DNA of 64,000 bases from Leuconostoc litchii (GTDB taxonomy: Bacteria > Bacillota > Bacilli > Lactobacillales > Lactobacillaceae): contig NZ_SDGY01000001.1 of assembly GCF_008107645.1 (NCBI RefSeq), forward strand, positions 1,087,630-1,151,629, given 5' to 3'. This document shows, in pieces, positions 43,032 to 53,905 of this stretch. The notes under the pieces were generated by a model that was not told the origin of the DNA, did not search any database, and saw only the letters and a list, made by a program, of their open reading frames with translations. The position numbers and the translations under genes were made by a program. Every line of letters begins with the position of its first letter. The first letter of the stretch is position 1.

Positions 43032-44370
43032 GATTCATTTCTTCCATGACATGATAAATACCTTCTTTAATGATAGCAATCATTTGCCTTATTTCTTCTT
43101 TTGTTGAAATCAAAGGCGGTAAGAAAGCAATCGTGTCCCCTAATGGTCTTGTGAGTAAACCAAGTTTTCGCATGATTAATGTTGCTCGCCAAGCTACCCT
43201 TAAATTAGCATCATAAGCTTGCCGTTCTTTTTTATTTTTAACTAATTCAATGCCGACCATATACCCCACCTGTCGTATGTCACCAACAATTTTCAAATCA
43301 TACAATTGCTGTAATTCATTACGCATAAATAATGTATTTTCTGTCACATTATCAAGAATATTATATTTTTCATACAACTCTAAGTTTTTCAAAGCCACCG
43401 CACAACCTAATTGATTTCCAGTGTAAGAATGTCCATGAAATAATGTTTTCATTTCATCGTAATCATCATAAAAGGCTTGATAGATTGTCTCAGATACCAT
43501 AGTAATAGCTAATGGTAAATACCCCCCTGTCAACATTTTCCCAGCAGCCAAAATATCAGGAACAACATTCTCATGCGTACATGCCAAAATCTTACCTGTT
43601 CGGCCAAAACCAACTGCTACTTCGTCAGCAATCATTAAAATATTATATTTTGAACAAAGTTCACGGACACCACTTAAGAATCCAATTGGCATATCAATCA
43701 TTCCAGCGGCTCCTTGCATTAAAGGCTCAATCGTCAGCCCGCAAATTTCATCATGATGTACTCGAAGAATGTTTTCTAATTTTTCTAAACAATCTTGCTT
43801 CGTTTTCTTTGCGTCATGTGACTCATGATGATAAACATTCGGATAAGGCGCAACGAAATTTTGGAACAGTAAAGGTTCATAAATCTTATGATAAATGTCA
43901 ATATCACCAACACTCATAGCCCCAATCGTATCACCATGATAACCATTTTGCATGGTAATAAATCTTTTTTTAGTTGTTATACCCGTATTTAACCAATACT
44001 GAAAAGCAATTTTCATAGCAATTTCCATTGCTGTCGCTCCACTGTCAGAATAAAAAACACGATCCAATCCAGTGGGCGTTAACTGCACCAATTTGTCCGC
44101 TAATTTAATAGCAGGAATGTTAGCCATCCCTAAAGTTGATGAATGCGCAATTTGATCTAATTGGTCAATAATTGCTTGATTCAATTCATTATTATGATGC
44201 CCCAATGCATTTAACCAAACCGATGAATTAGCGTCAAAGTATTCATTACCGTCCGTGTCACGTAATTTGAGCCCCTGACCACTTTCAATTACCATCGGTT
44301 CTTCATCATAAACTTTCATTTGTGTAAATGGTAGCCATAATACTTCTTGACTGCGTTTCTTATAATCCAT
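43021..44370 (-). CDS. bioA: DAPA aminotransferase, BioA/BioK type
   Basis: A 449-residue PLP enzyme that converts 7-keto-8-aminopelargonate to 7,8-diaminopelargonate. PLP lysine K278 is in AAGKMLTGGYLPLA. From LWLPFTQMKVYDEEP onward it resembles the Bacillus subtilis enzyme, which uses lysine instead of SAM as amino donor, so lysine use is plausible. Start ATG 44370 has GGAGGGAAGT directly upstream. A 30-bp perfect palindrome at 44386-44415 covers its -10. Confidence 0.92.
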   Translation of the reverse strand: MDYKKRSQEVLWLPFTQMKVYDEEPMVIESGQGLKLRDTDGNEYFDANSSVWLNALGHHNNELNQAIIDQLDQIAHSSTLGMANIPAIKLADKLVQLTPTGLDRVFYSDSGATAMEIAMKIAFQYWLNTGITTKKRFITMQNGYHGDTIGAMSVGDIDIYHKIYEPLLFQNFVAPYPNVYHHESHDAKKTKQDCLEKLENILRVHHDEICGLTIEPLMQGAAGMIDMPIGFLSGVRELCSKYNILMIADEVAVGFGRTGKILACTHENVVPDILAAGKMLTGGYLPLAITMVSETIYQAFYDDYDEMKTLFHGHSYTGNQLGCAVALKNLELYEKYNILDNVTENTLFMRNELQQLYDLKIVGDIRQVGYMVGIELVKNKKERQAYDANLRVAWRATLIMRKLGLLTRPLGDTIAFLPPLISTKEEIRQMIAIIKEGIYHVMEEMNHEE

Positions 44371-44385
44371 ACTTCCCTCCATTTC

Positions 44386-44415
44386 TGTTACCCTTTTTAT
44401 ATAAAAAGGGTAACA
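44386..44415. promoter_or_regulatory. BirA-type operator of bioAD
   Basis: A perfect 30-bp palindrome whose half-sites TGTTACC and GGTAACA are 16 bp apart. It covers the -10 region of the bioA promoter (minus-strand -35 TTGTCA at about 44419-44424). The form fits the BirA operators of Gram-positive bacteria, and the window encodes a BirA with HTH. Confidence 0.85.
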
Positions 44416-44418
44416 CAT

Positions 44419-44447
44419 TTGACAAGAAAATGCATTTATAGTAAATT
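44419..44447 (+). promoter_or_regulatory. Promoter of bioY
   Basis: TTGACA (44419-44424), 17-bp spacer, TAAATT (44442-44447). The start would fall inside the second BirA-type operator. The -35 overlaps that of the divergent bioA promoter. Confidence 0.6.
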
Positions 44448-44452
44448 ATATT

Positions 44453-44482
44453 TGTCATCCATTTTAATAAAAAAAGGTAACA
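44453..44482. promoter_or_regulatory. Second BirA-type operator, upstream of bioY
   Basis: The same 30-bp span as the bioA operator, with right half GGTAACA intact and left half TGTCATC (two changes from TGTTACC). It lies between the bioY promoter and its start codon. Confidence 0.65.
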
Positions 44483-44504
44483 TCTAATATTGAAAGGATT
44501 CTAT

Positions 44505-45077
44505 ATGATGTATCAACCAATGAACGCTAGAATAAATACACAAACTATGTGTAAAATCGGAATTTACTTTGCTTTATTAGTGGTTTCTTCCAAAGTAGCT
44601 ATTCCAATTCCATTCTACGACTACATTTCGCTGCAAACGGCTTTTATCTTTTTAGTCTACCCTATCCTTGGGGCTAAGTATGGCTCGTGGTTAACCTTCT
44701 TGTACCTCGTATCTGGACTACTAGGGTTACCCATATTTGCATCCGGTGGTGGACCAAGCTATATTTTCAAGACAACGTTTGGTTTTTTAATTGCTTTTAC
44801 GTTGATGCCATTTTTTGCTGCTCTCGTTAGAAAGAGCAACAAGTTATTTAGCCACCATCGATTTCTAAATACTTTGTTAAGTAACTATGTCTGTTTGATC
44901 ATAGTTCATTTAATTGGTTTTGCATACAAATGTTTTATTATTAAGTTTTATATAGGTGACATAATTAACGTGACTGGTATATTAGGTATTACTAGTTTAC
45001 TTGATTTTTTAATTGATGTTGGTCTCATCTTTTTTGTCACCTTATCGGAGCTACAAATCATCAAAAGAATCCACTAA
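44505..45077 (+). CDS. bioY: Biotin ECF transporter S component BioY
   Basis: A 190-residue membrane protein with six hydrophobic segments; VSSKVAIPIPFYDYISLQTAF and SGLLGLPIFASGGGPSYIFKTTFGFL match BioY. It binds biotin and works with the shared EcfAAT module, encoded elsewhere. Start ATG 44505 has GAAAGGA upstream. It is divergent from bioA and under a BirA-type operator. Confidence 0.92.
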   Translation: MMYQPMNARINTQTMCKIGIYFALLVVSSKVAIPIPFYDYISLQTAFIFLVYPILGAKYGSWLTFLYLVSGLLGLPIFASGGGPSYIFKTTFGFLIAFTLMPFFAALVRKSNKLFSHHRFLNTLLSNYVCLIIVHLIGFAYKCFIIKFYIGDIINVTGILGITSLLDFLIDVGLIFFVTLSELQIIKRIH

Positions 45078-45110
45078 AAAAGCAACTACCGTCTGTGTAG
45101 TTGCTTTTTA
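45076..45110. terminator. Bidirectional terminator between bioY and birA
   Basis: AAAAAGCAACTAC and GTAGTTGCTTTTT, a 13-bp stem with a 7-nt loop and T runs on both strands, between convergent genes. Confidence 0.9.
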
Positions 45111-45113
45111 TAT

Positions 45114-46097
45114 CTAACCTTGATAACTATTATTCGGTAGCAATAATTTAGTAATTTCACCAGAATTAATCCGTTCTATTCCCTGCTTTGTATCAAGCAC
45201 TAAGCAACCATCATCATCTATTTCTTTAATGGTACCTATTAGATTTATCTGACCACGCTTCAACTCCACTTCTTGTCCAACACCAACCACCTTTTTACGA
45301 TACTCCGGTATGTAACGGCCATCCTGATAGTCCTGGTACATGTCAAAAAAATGATTAATCAAAGAGCCAATGGCTTCATTTCTTGATACAGTCATTTTAT
45401 CAGTAAGTGCCCCCGCTTTTTGAACGATTTCTTCCGGAAATCCACCGTCAGGTGTGGCAAGATTCATCCCAATACCTACAGCCAACGATGAAAATTGCTG
45501 ACTTTCAAAATCTGTAATAGCTTCTGTCAAAATACCGCCAACTTTCCTATTGTTGTACAATAAGTCATTAACCCACTTAAATTGAATATCTATATCAAAT
45601 ACTTCTTTAATCATTTTTGACGTTGCTACTGCAGTGCTAGTGGTTAACCGACCTGGATTCACTGTTGTCTCTACAGGTAATGGCAAAGCAAAGGTGACAT
45701 ACATACCTGTGTTTTTCGGTGAAAAAAACTTTCTTCCTAAACGACCAATTCCAGCTGACATACTTTCACTAACAATAACTGTATTTTTAGTAATTTCACC
45801 AGAAGACAGCTTCTCCCTAGCATATACATTAGTAGAATCGATTGTATCAAACACTCTCAAATCCACATCAGATTTTAAATACTTTTTAATACCAATCGCA
45901 GAAACTTTAGCGCCCTCTGCATATCGATATCCCTGCCCACGAACGCTCTCGATGACATGTCCCTGAGACTCAAGCTTTTTAACAGATTTCCATATCGAAG
46001 TTCGTGTAATTCCCAACTGTTTTGCAATTGCTTCACCAGAAACCCAATCACCTGATTTATTAATTAACAAAACCAACAGTTTATCAGCTGTACTCAT
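45114..46097 (-). CDS. birA: Bifunctional biotin-protein ligase/repressor BirA
   Basis: A 327-residue class II BirA. The N-terminal HTH (about residues 17-60, SGEAIAKQLGITRTSIWKSVKKLE) binds bio operators. The ligase core has the biotinyl-AMP loop SAGIGRLGRKFFSPK and KWVNDLLYNNRKVGGILTE, followed by the C-terminal SH3-like domain. It biotinylates K117 of AccB and should repress bioAD and bioY when biotin is plentiful. GGAGG precedes ATG 46097. Confidence 0.95.
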   Translation of the reverse strand: MSTADKLLVLLINKSGDWVSGEAIAKQLGITRTSIWKSVKKLESQGHVIESVRGQGYRYAEGAKVSAIGIKKYLKSDVDLRVFDTIDSTNVYAREKLSSGEITKNTVIVSESMSAGIGRLGRKFFSPKNTGMYVTFALPLPVETTVNPGRLTTSTAVATSKMIKEVFDIDIQFKWVNDLLYNNRKVGGILTEAITDFESQQFSSLAVGIGMNLATPDGGFPEEIVQKAGALTDKMTVSRNEAIGSLINHFFDMYQDYQDGRYIPEYRKKVVGVGQEVELKRGQINLIGTIKEIDDDGCLVLDTKQGIERINSGEITKLLLPNNSYQG

Positions 46098-46174
46098 AAC
46101 TTTCCTCCGCGATTATCAAAGTGTTTACCTTATAGTTAATTTTAGTTAACCATTGTACTTTCGTCAAATCAAAT

Positions 46175-46205
46175 AAAAAAAGCAACCATGAAAGTTGCTT
46201 TTTTA
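46175..46205 (-). terminator. Terminator of metG
   Basis: AAAAAAGCAAC and GTTGCTTTTTT, 11-bp stem with a short loop, at the metG stop codon. Confidence 0.85.
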
Positions 46206-48430
<2,225 letters not shown>

Positions 48431-48557
48431 TTTCATAGAGAGTAATGTTGATTTTTTAAGGTTTTATGTGGAATTCGATAATTTTTGGACTTAAAGATGC
48501 TAGTATAGTTTAAACTTATTAATATAGAATCAAAATAAAGTTGAAGGAATATGAATA

Positions 48558-49211
48558 ATGGAAAAAATAACATTAATTGAGCATTACATGAAAAACATAC
48601 TTAACCAAGACAAAACTGGACATAGCGTTGATCACGTTGAGCGTACTTTAGCTCTGGCAAATAAAATTCTTGTTCAGGAAGACAAAGCCGATTCATTTAT
48701 AGTACGTGCTACTGTTCTTTTACATGATGTGTATGATGATAAGTTATACGAAACAGATGACGAAGTACTTGCTGCAAAAAATCAAACGATTTCATTTTTA
48801 TTATCAATAGGCGTTGAACCGGAATCTATCGATGAGATAATTTACATTATAGATAACATGTCCTGGTCTAAATCTCTTGATGGGGCTAAACAGCTGACAC
48901 TAAATGGACAAATCGTGCAAGATGCTGATCGATTAGAAGCAATGGGCGCTATTGCCATTACCCGAGCCATTACCTATGGCGTCGTTAAGAATCGCATACT
49001 CTATGATCCAACGATTCCGCCACGTATCGCTAGAGATAAAACAGAATACAGAAATGATAAGAGTACCACAATTAATCATTTTTATGAAAAACTATTGCGT
49101 ATTCAAGATAAACTAAACACAGATACCGCTCGTCAAATATCTCACAGTCGGCAACAATTTATGTTGTCATTTTTAGAACAATTCAAATCCGAATGGCAGC
49201 TGGAACGCTAG
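48558..49211 (+). CDS. HD-domain metal-dependent phosphohydrolase
   Basis: A 217-residue HD protein similar to the YedJ group. The metal ligands are in HSVDHVERTLALA (residues 22-34), LLHDVYDD and the later DADRLEAMGAIAITRA. Substrate unknown; nucleotides are typical. GAAGGA precedes ATG 48558. It and the next gene are on the plus strand, divergent from metG. Confidence 0.88.
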   Translation: MEKITLIEHYMKNILNQDKTGHSVDHVERTLALANKILVQEDKADSFIVRATVLLHDVYDDKLYETDDEVLAAKNQTISFLLSIGVEPESIDEIIYIIDNMSWSKSLDGAKQLTLNGQIVQDADRLEAMGAIAITRAITYGVVKNRILYDPTIPPRIARDKTEYRNDKSTTINHFYEKLLRIQDKLNTDTARQISHSRQQFMLSFLEQFKSEWQLER

Positions 49212-49306
49212 TTTTCTGTCTTTCTGTCATGAGACACGCTTGAATATTTTATAAATACAAAGATATCCATACATGTTATGATATAAAGACTGAAAGAGAG
49301 AGAAAT

Positions 49307-50182
49307 ATGGCACGAAAACGCACCTATAGACGTAAAGGTAAAGCTAATTCACAAAACAAAGTACTGTCCCTCATTATTTTAATTTTTGTTGCTGGATTTT
49401 ATCTTTGGCAAAATTATCAACCCACAAATACTACCAAAGAACCCATACATACTACAGTCACTGCTAAATCTGATCAAGCACTATTAGCCTTGCAATGGGA
49501 TGGCACACTAGATGGTGATATTGTTCATGTCAATGATAACAAGGCAACTTTTACAGACCAAGAAATGAAAGATACTTTTCCTAGTCAAGCATCTAAACTA
49601 AATCCTGTGGATGGTCTGAGCCTTTCATCCCTAGATTCACTGGGCCGTTCTCAGCAAGCTAATTTTATTGCTAGTCAAACAGCAATATCTAAAGTAACCA
49701 AACGTCCTGACCGTATTCCTTATGATGTCCGTCCATCTGGTTGGTTTATTAACGACCAATATGATGGCACAAAGTGGTCCGGCGGCTACCATGATAATCC
49801 TAACGTAAAACTAGGCAACGGTAAACAAGCTCTCTGGAATAAATCACACATTGTTGGCTATCAATTCTTTGGATTACCCACAATGGTGACAGAAAATATG
49901 ATTACTGGTACACGTGTTGAAAATGCTTATCCAGGACAATTAGTACCAGAAAATGACATTCGAAACGCTATCAACAACAATCCTAAAATTACCATACGTG
50001 CACAAGTAACACCGCTTTATAATGATAATGAACGCTTGGCTCGTGGTGTACATTACATGGCAAAATCTATCGAAGACAATGGTAAAACTTTGAATCTAAA
50101 TTATTGGATTTTCAATGTTCAACCAGGGATTCAAATTGACTATGCTACTGGAAAAGCTACTGTCCTTGATTCCGCTAAGTAA
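49307..50182 (+). CDS. EndA-like DNA/RNA non-specific endonuclease
   Basis: A 291-residue membrane-anchored nuclease: basic N-terminus, one membrane helix (about 20-36) and a beta-beta-alpha-metal nuclease domain with DRIPYDVRPSGWFIND, WNKSHIVGYQFFG, ENMITGTRVENAYPGQLVPE and the C-terminal YWIFNVQPGIQIDYATGKA. The DRGH motif of Serratia-type nucleases is NKSH here, keeping the catalytic histidine as in pneumococcal EndA relatives. It may serve nutrient or DNA-uptake functions. It has its own terminator. Confidence 0.9.
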   Translation: MARKRTYRRKGKANSQNKVLSLIILIFVAGFYLWQNYQPTNTTKEPIHTTVTAKSDQALLALQWDGTLDGDIVHVNDNKATFTDQEMKDTFPSQASKLNPVDGLSLSSLDSLGRSQQANFIASQTAISKVTKRPDRIPYDVRPSGWFINDQYDGTKWSGGYHDNPNVKLGNGKQALWNKSHIVGYQFFGLPTMVTENMITGTRVENAYPGQLVPENDIRNAINNNPKITIRAQVTPLYNDNERLARGVHYMAKSIEDNGKTLNLNYWIFNVQPGIQIDYATGKATVLDSAK

Positions 50183-50219
50183 AATAGAGATGACCTAATC
50201 GAGTCATCTCTATTTTTTT
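50183..50219 (+). terminator. Terminator of the EndA-like gene
   Basis: AATAGAGATGAC and GTCATCTCTATT (12 bp, 8-nt loop) followed by T, right after the stop. Confidence 0.88.
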
Positions 50220-50245
50220 GGTTGCGCTGACTTGATTTAACGGGC

Positions 50246-51091
50246 TTATTTGGTAAAAGTAGCAGAATTAATAAAGTCTATTTTTTCTACTGTCAATTTT
50301 TTGACGATTTTTTGACCGCAATAAAGGTAACGATTTTCTATCCCAAGCTCGGCATCATCTGAGAGCGTAATAATATTATAGCTAATGACATCACTGACAT
50401 AATGTTGATGATGTTTTCGACAATCAATGTGATAGGCTGTTGAATCACTGACACTATTTAAAATAGAATCCGTTAAATAGGTCGTTGAAAAATGAATGTG
50501 TCCAGAAAATATTCCTTTAACGTTAAAATTTTTACATAGATTCAACAACTCTGAACCATTTTGTAAAATACTGAATCTCATATTCGTTAGCGAAGCGCCA
50601 GAAATTGGATGGTGCATAAAAATCAATGCTGGTGTATTGGGATTCTGGGACAAATTATTAGAAAGCCAAGTTAACTGATTTTGATCAAGATATCCTTGCT
50701 CCAAGTTTTCAAATGTTGTATCCAAAAAATAGTTGTCTGTTTCATTGATATGCTTTTTGTAATAATATTTTTGTTTTGCCGGTTCTGACAAGTAACCAGA
50801 ATAGAAAGCTTTCGTACGATCATGGTTACCCAAAACCACATAAATTGGTATCAATAATTCGTTTTCTTGTTGTGCAAGCATTTCTTTTAAGTGAGCATAA
50901 TCGGATGCCTGACCCTCATGTATCAAATCGCCAGTAATAACTACATAATTAGGTTTATTGTCCATTTTCTGAACATCTTCAAAAACCCGCTGTAATTTTT
51001 TATACGGATTTAATTCTTGGTTAAATGAAGGTTCTCTACCCAATGGTGTTAGGTGTGTATCTGAAATATGAATAATTGTTTGTTTTGTCAT
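50246..51091 (-). CDS. Metallophosphoesterase, GpdQ/CpdA-like
   Basis: A 281-residue class III cyclic-nucleotide/glycerophosphodiesterase-like enzyme: ISDTHL, VVITGDLIHEG, VVLGNHDR, MHHPISGA and SGHIH hold the metal ligands. It is the last gene of an ABC-transporter operon, one base after the ATPase gene. That context fits hydrolysis of imported glycerophosphodiesters, as for GpdQ, but cyclic nucleotides are not excluded. Cytoplasmic; no signal peptide. Confidence 0.86.
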   Translation of the reverse strand: MTKQTIIHISDTHLTPLGREPSFNQELNPYKKLQRVFEDVQKMDNKPNYVVITGDLIHEGQASDYAHLKEMLAQQENELLIPIYVVLGNHDRTKAFYSGYLSEPAKQKYYYKKHINETDNYFLDTTFENLEQGYLDQNQLTWLSNNLSQNPNTPALIFMHHPISGASLTNMRFSILQNGSELLNLCKNFNVKGIFSGHIHFSTTYLTDSILNSVSDSTAYHIDCRKHHQHYVSDVISYNIITLSDDAELGIENRYLYCGQKIVKKLTVEKIDFINSATFTK

Positions 51092-51092
51092 G

Positions 51093-52193
51093 TTAATTCT
51101 CTAAACTGTATTCAATATTTTGTTTTGTTTGCTGATTAAATAATAATATTTTTTTATCTACCAGTGTTGCATAAACGTTGTCTTCGATTACAAATTGATT
51201 GTTAGTTGTTGTTGCTTTAATCAGTTGACCATTAGCGATAATTAACATCAACTCTTGGTAACGACCATAGTCGACAATTTTATCAACAATAACCGGAATA
51301 GAGGCCGCATTTTGTGGCTGTTCAGAAACGTGAATATTTTCTGGCCGAATACCAATATAAATATTTCCCGATATTAGACCTAACTTGTTGAGACGTGAAT
51401 AATCAGCAATTAGAGAGTACCCAGCAAAATATACTTGTCCATCAATAATTTCTCCCGTCAATGTGTTAATTTGCGGAACACCCACAAATTCCGCTACGAA
51501 CAAGTTAATTGGATTGTTGTAAATATTGTTAGGCGTATCAATCATTTGGATAACACCATTATTCATGATTGCAATACGATCTCCTAACGACATCGCTTCT
51601 AGCTGATCATGTGTCACATAAACAATAGTTTGGTGACTTGTATCATGCATACTTTTAATTTCATCACGAGCTTTTTCACGCAACTGAACATCAATATTTG
51701 ACAATGGTTCGTCTAAAAGAAAGATGTTGCTTTTTTTGACCATGCCTCTACCTAAAGCCACACGTTGCTTTTGCCCACCTGACAATTGTCCGGGTAGTCG
51801 ATCTTGGTATGCTGTTAAATTTAACATATTTAAAACTTTATTGAGGCGTGTCTGCCGTTCTCTTTTTGGTACTTTGTGGACTTTCAAAGCATATTCCAAG
51901 TTCTGATAAACTGTCATGTTAGGATATAGCGCATAATCTTGAAACACCATTGCAAAATTATTGGCAAAATAACTATCTTGCTTGATGTCTTGACCATTAA
52001 TTAATATTTCGCCACTATTAGCTTTTTCTAGACCAGCTATCAATCTTAACATTGTTGATTTTCCACACCCGGAAGGTCCTAATAATACAAGAAATTCCCC
52101 TTCATTTATTTGTAAGTTCATCTCATCAATGACAGTCGTTTTTTTAAATTTTTTGGTCACATTATTTAGTTGAATAGCCTGACGAGCTGACAT
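51093..52193 (-). CDS. Sugar/glycerol-phosphate ABC importer ATPase (UgpC/MsmK type)
   Basis: A 366-residue CUT1 ATPase: Walker A GPSGCGKST (39-47), [14 protein letters not shown], Walker B IFLLDEPLSN, H-loop VTHD, and a C-terminal TOBE/regulatory domain with GIRPENIHV. It energises the permeases encoded just upstream. Spacing to the permease gene is about 10 bp. Confidence 0.9.
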   Translation of the reverse strand: MSARQAIQLNNVTKKFKKTTVIDEMNLQINEGEFLVLLGPSGCGKSTMLRLIAGLEKANSGEILINGQDIKQDSYFANNFAMVFQDYALYPNMTVYQNLEYALKVHKVPKRERQTRLNKVLNMLNLTAYQDRLPGQLSGGQKQRVALGRGMVKKSNIFLLDEPLSNIDVQLREKARDEIKSMHDTSHQTIVYVTHDQLEAMSLGDRIAIMNNGVIQMIDTPNNIYNNPINLFVAEFVGVPQINTLTGEIIDGQVYFAGYSLIADYSRLNKLGLISGNIYIGIRPENIHVSEQPQNAASIPVIVDKIVDYGRYQELMLIIANGQLIKATTTNNQFVIEDNVYATLVDKKILLFNQQTKQNIEYSLEN

Positions 52194-52203
52194 AGTTATC
52201 TCC

Positions 52204-53022
52204 TCATTTTAATCCAGAACTGCTAATACTATTTAAAATATATCTTTGGAATACTAAGTAGATTAACAGTGGCACCATAATAGTGATTGTCGACAAAGCC
52301 ATCGCCAATGGAAAATTAGTCCCACCTTCATTAGATATGTAATTTTGTAGCGCCAAAGGTAATGTAAAACTATTTTTATCTTTCAAAATTAACGTTGGCC
52401 AAACATACTCATTCCATGAGTTAATAAAAAATATTGCACCTATACTGATAATACTTGGACGAATAATTGGCATAATAACATCTCTTAAGGCTTTGTGAGC
52501 GGGTATGCGGTCAACTTGCAACGTCTCTGTCAAACTAACAGGGATTTTATCCATTGCGCTAAGAAAAAGCATAATACCTGTGGCATCAGCTAATTGAGGT
52601 AAAGCAACACCGAAAGCCGTGTTCAACAAATTTATTTTTGAAATAACCAAATAATTTGGAATCATGACAACTGTAAAAGGAACAAAAATTGTCGACACAA
52701 AGATTAAATATAACCATTTTTTACCAGTAAACGAAAAATACTTAAAAGCATAAGCTGACAACAGACCAGTAATAATTTTCCCCAGTGTAACCAAAGTTGC
52801 CATGAAAAAAGTGTTCCAAATAATAGTCAACAAGTGCACCTGCTTTGCGAGCGTTTGGTAGTTGACCAAGGTGATTCTACTTGGCATAATTTGCAACATT
52901 GAATGATACGAATCTTGTAGCGTTTTAAATGAATTGGAAATCATAAATACAACGGGTAACAAGAGCATCAATGACAAGAGCATTAACAATAGGTGCCACG
53001 CACTAATTTTCGATTTAGGCAT
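52204..53022 (-). CDS. ABC importer permease, UgpE-like
   Basis: A 272-residue CUT1 inner permease with six helices and the EAA loop LTETLQVDRIPAHKALRDVIMPIIRPSI. It overlaps the preceding permease gene by 8 bp. With UgpA-like it forms the channel. Confidence 0.9.
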   Translation of the reverse strand: MPKSKISAWHLLLMLLSLMLLLPVVFMISNSFKTLQDSYHSMLQIMPSRITLVNYQTLAKQVHLLTIIWNTFFMATLVTLGKIITGLLSAYAFKYFSFTGKKWLYLIFVSTIFVPFTVVMIPNYLVISKINLLNTAFGVALPQLADATGIMLFLSAMDKIPVSLTETLQVDRIPAHKALRDVIMPIIRPSIISIGAIFFINSWNEYVWPTLILKDKNSFTLPLALQNYISNEGGTNFPLAMALSTITIMVPLLIYLVFQRYILNSISSSGLK

Positions 53023-53905
53023 AATTATTCGATTTTCCTTCCACGAATTTCATTTCAGCATAAAGCAACACTAGAAAAATAATGAACGTGAGCATCGCTA
53101 ACGCCGAAGCATTACCCGTTTTGTAAAGTACGAATGCATTCAAATAAGTATGATACAAAATATTTGAAGATCCGTAGTACGGTCCACCTTGTGTAATAAC
53201 ACTAATAGGTGTAAAAACAAATTGTAGACCTTGTACGATTGTAAGAATTAAAACATATAACGCAATGCTTTTGTTTAACGGTAAAACAATATTCCAAATA
53301 ACACGCCATTTTGGAATACGATCAATTTTTGTAGCATCAATTAAATTTTTGGGAATCGCACCTAATCCTGTCAATAGTAGAACAAAATTATAGCCAAATA
53401 CCTTCCAATTTGTAATCAAGCAAATAATCACAATTGCCATACCACCTGAATTTGTCCAATTTGGAAGTGAGAACCCTACCATTTTCATGACAATTGCTAG
53501 TGGACCAGAAACTGGGTTCATAATCCAGGAGAATAACATTGCTCCGACTACTAGGGAAAAAATGCTTGGAATAAAGAAAATGACTTTGTAGGGACCCTTC
53601 ATTTTTCCAATGAAGAACTGAACAACAATGGCAATGAAATACGGTAAAATAAAGTTCAAAGCTAGCAACAATACAATATAAAATACTGTATTTAATAATA
53701 CTTTGCGATTCACAGAATCAGTGAATATGGTGATATAGTTCTCTAATCCAACAAACTTTTTGGTTGGTGCAATCAAATTCCAGTCAAAAAAACTCAAGTA
53801 AAATGTGTAAATAATGGGAATAACCATAAAAATAAACAATATAGCTACTGTTGGCAAAAGATAAACAGTTACCAACAGTTTTCTTTTATGATCATTGTTG
53901 TGCAT
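53015..53905 (-). CDS. ABC importer permease, UgpA-like
   Basis: A 296-residue permease with six helices and the EAA loop IPKNLIDATKIDRIPKWRVIWNIVLP. It overlaps the end of the binding-protein gene by 14 bp and the next permease by 8 bp. Confidence 0.9.
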   Translation of the reverse strand: MHNNDHKRKLLVTVYLLPTVAILFIFMVIPIIYTFYLSFFDWNLIAPTKKFVGLENYITIFTDSVNRKVLLNTVFYIVLLLALNFILPYFIAIVVQFFIGKMKGPYKVIFFIPSIFSLVVGAMLFSWIMNPVSGPLAIVMKMVGFSLPNWTNSGGMAIVIICLITNWKVFGYNFVLLLTGLGAIPKNLIDATKIDRIPKWRVIWNIVLPLNKSIALYVLILTIVQGLQFVFTPISVITQGGPYYGSSNILYHTYLNAFVLYKTGNASALAMLTFIIFLVLLYAEMKFVEGKSNNYA

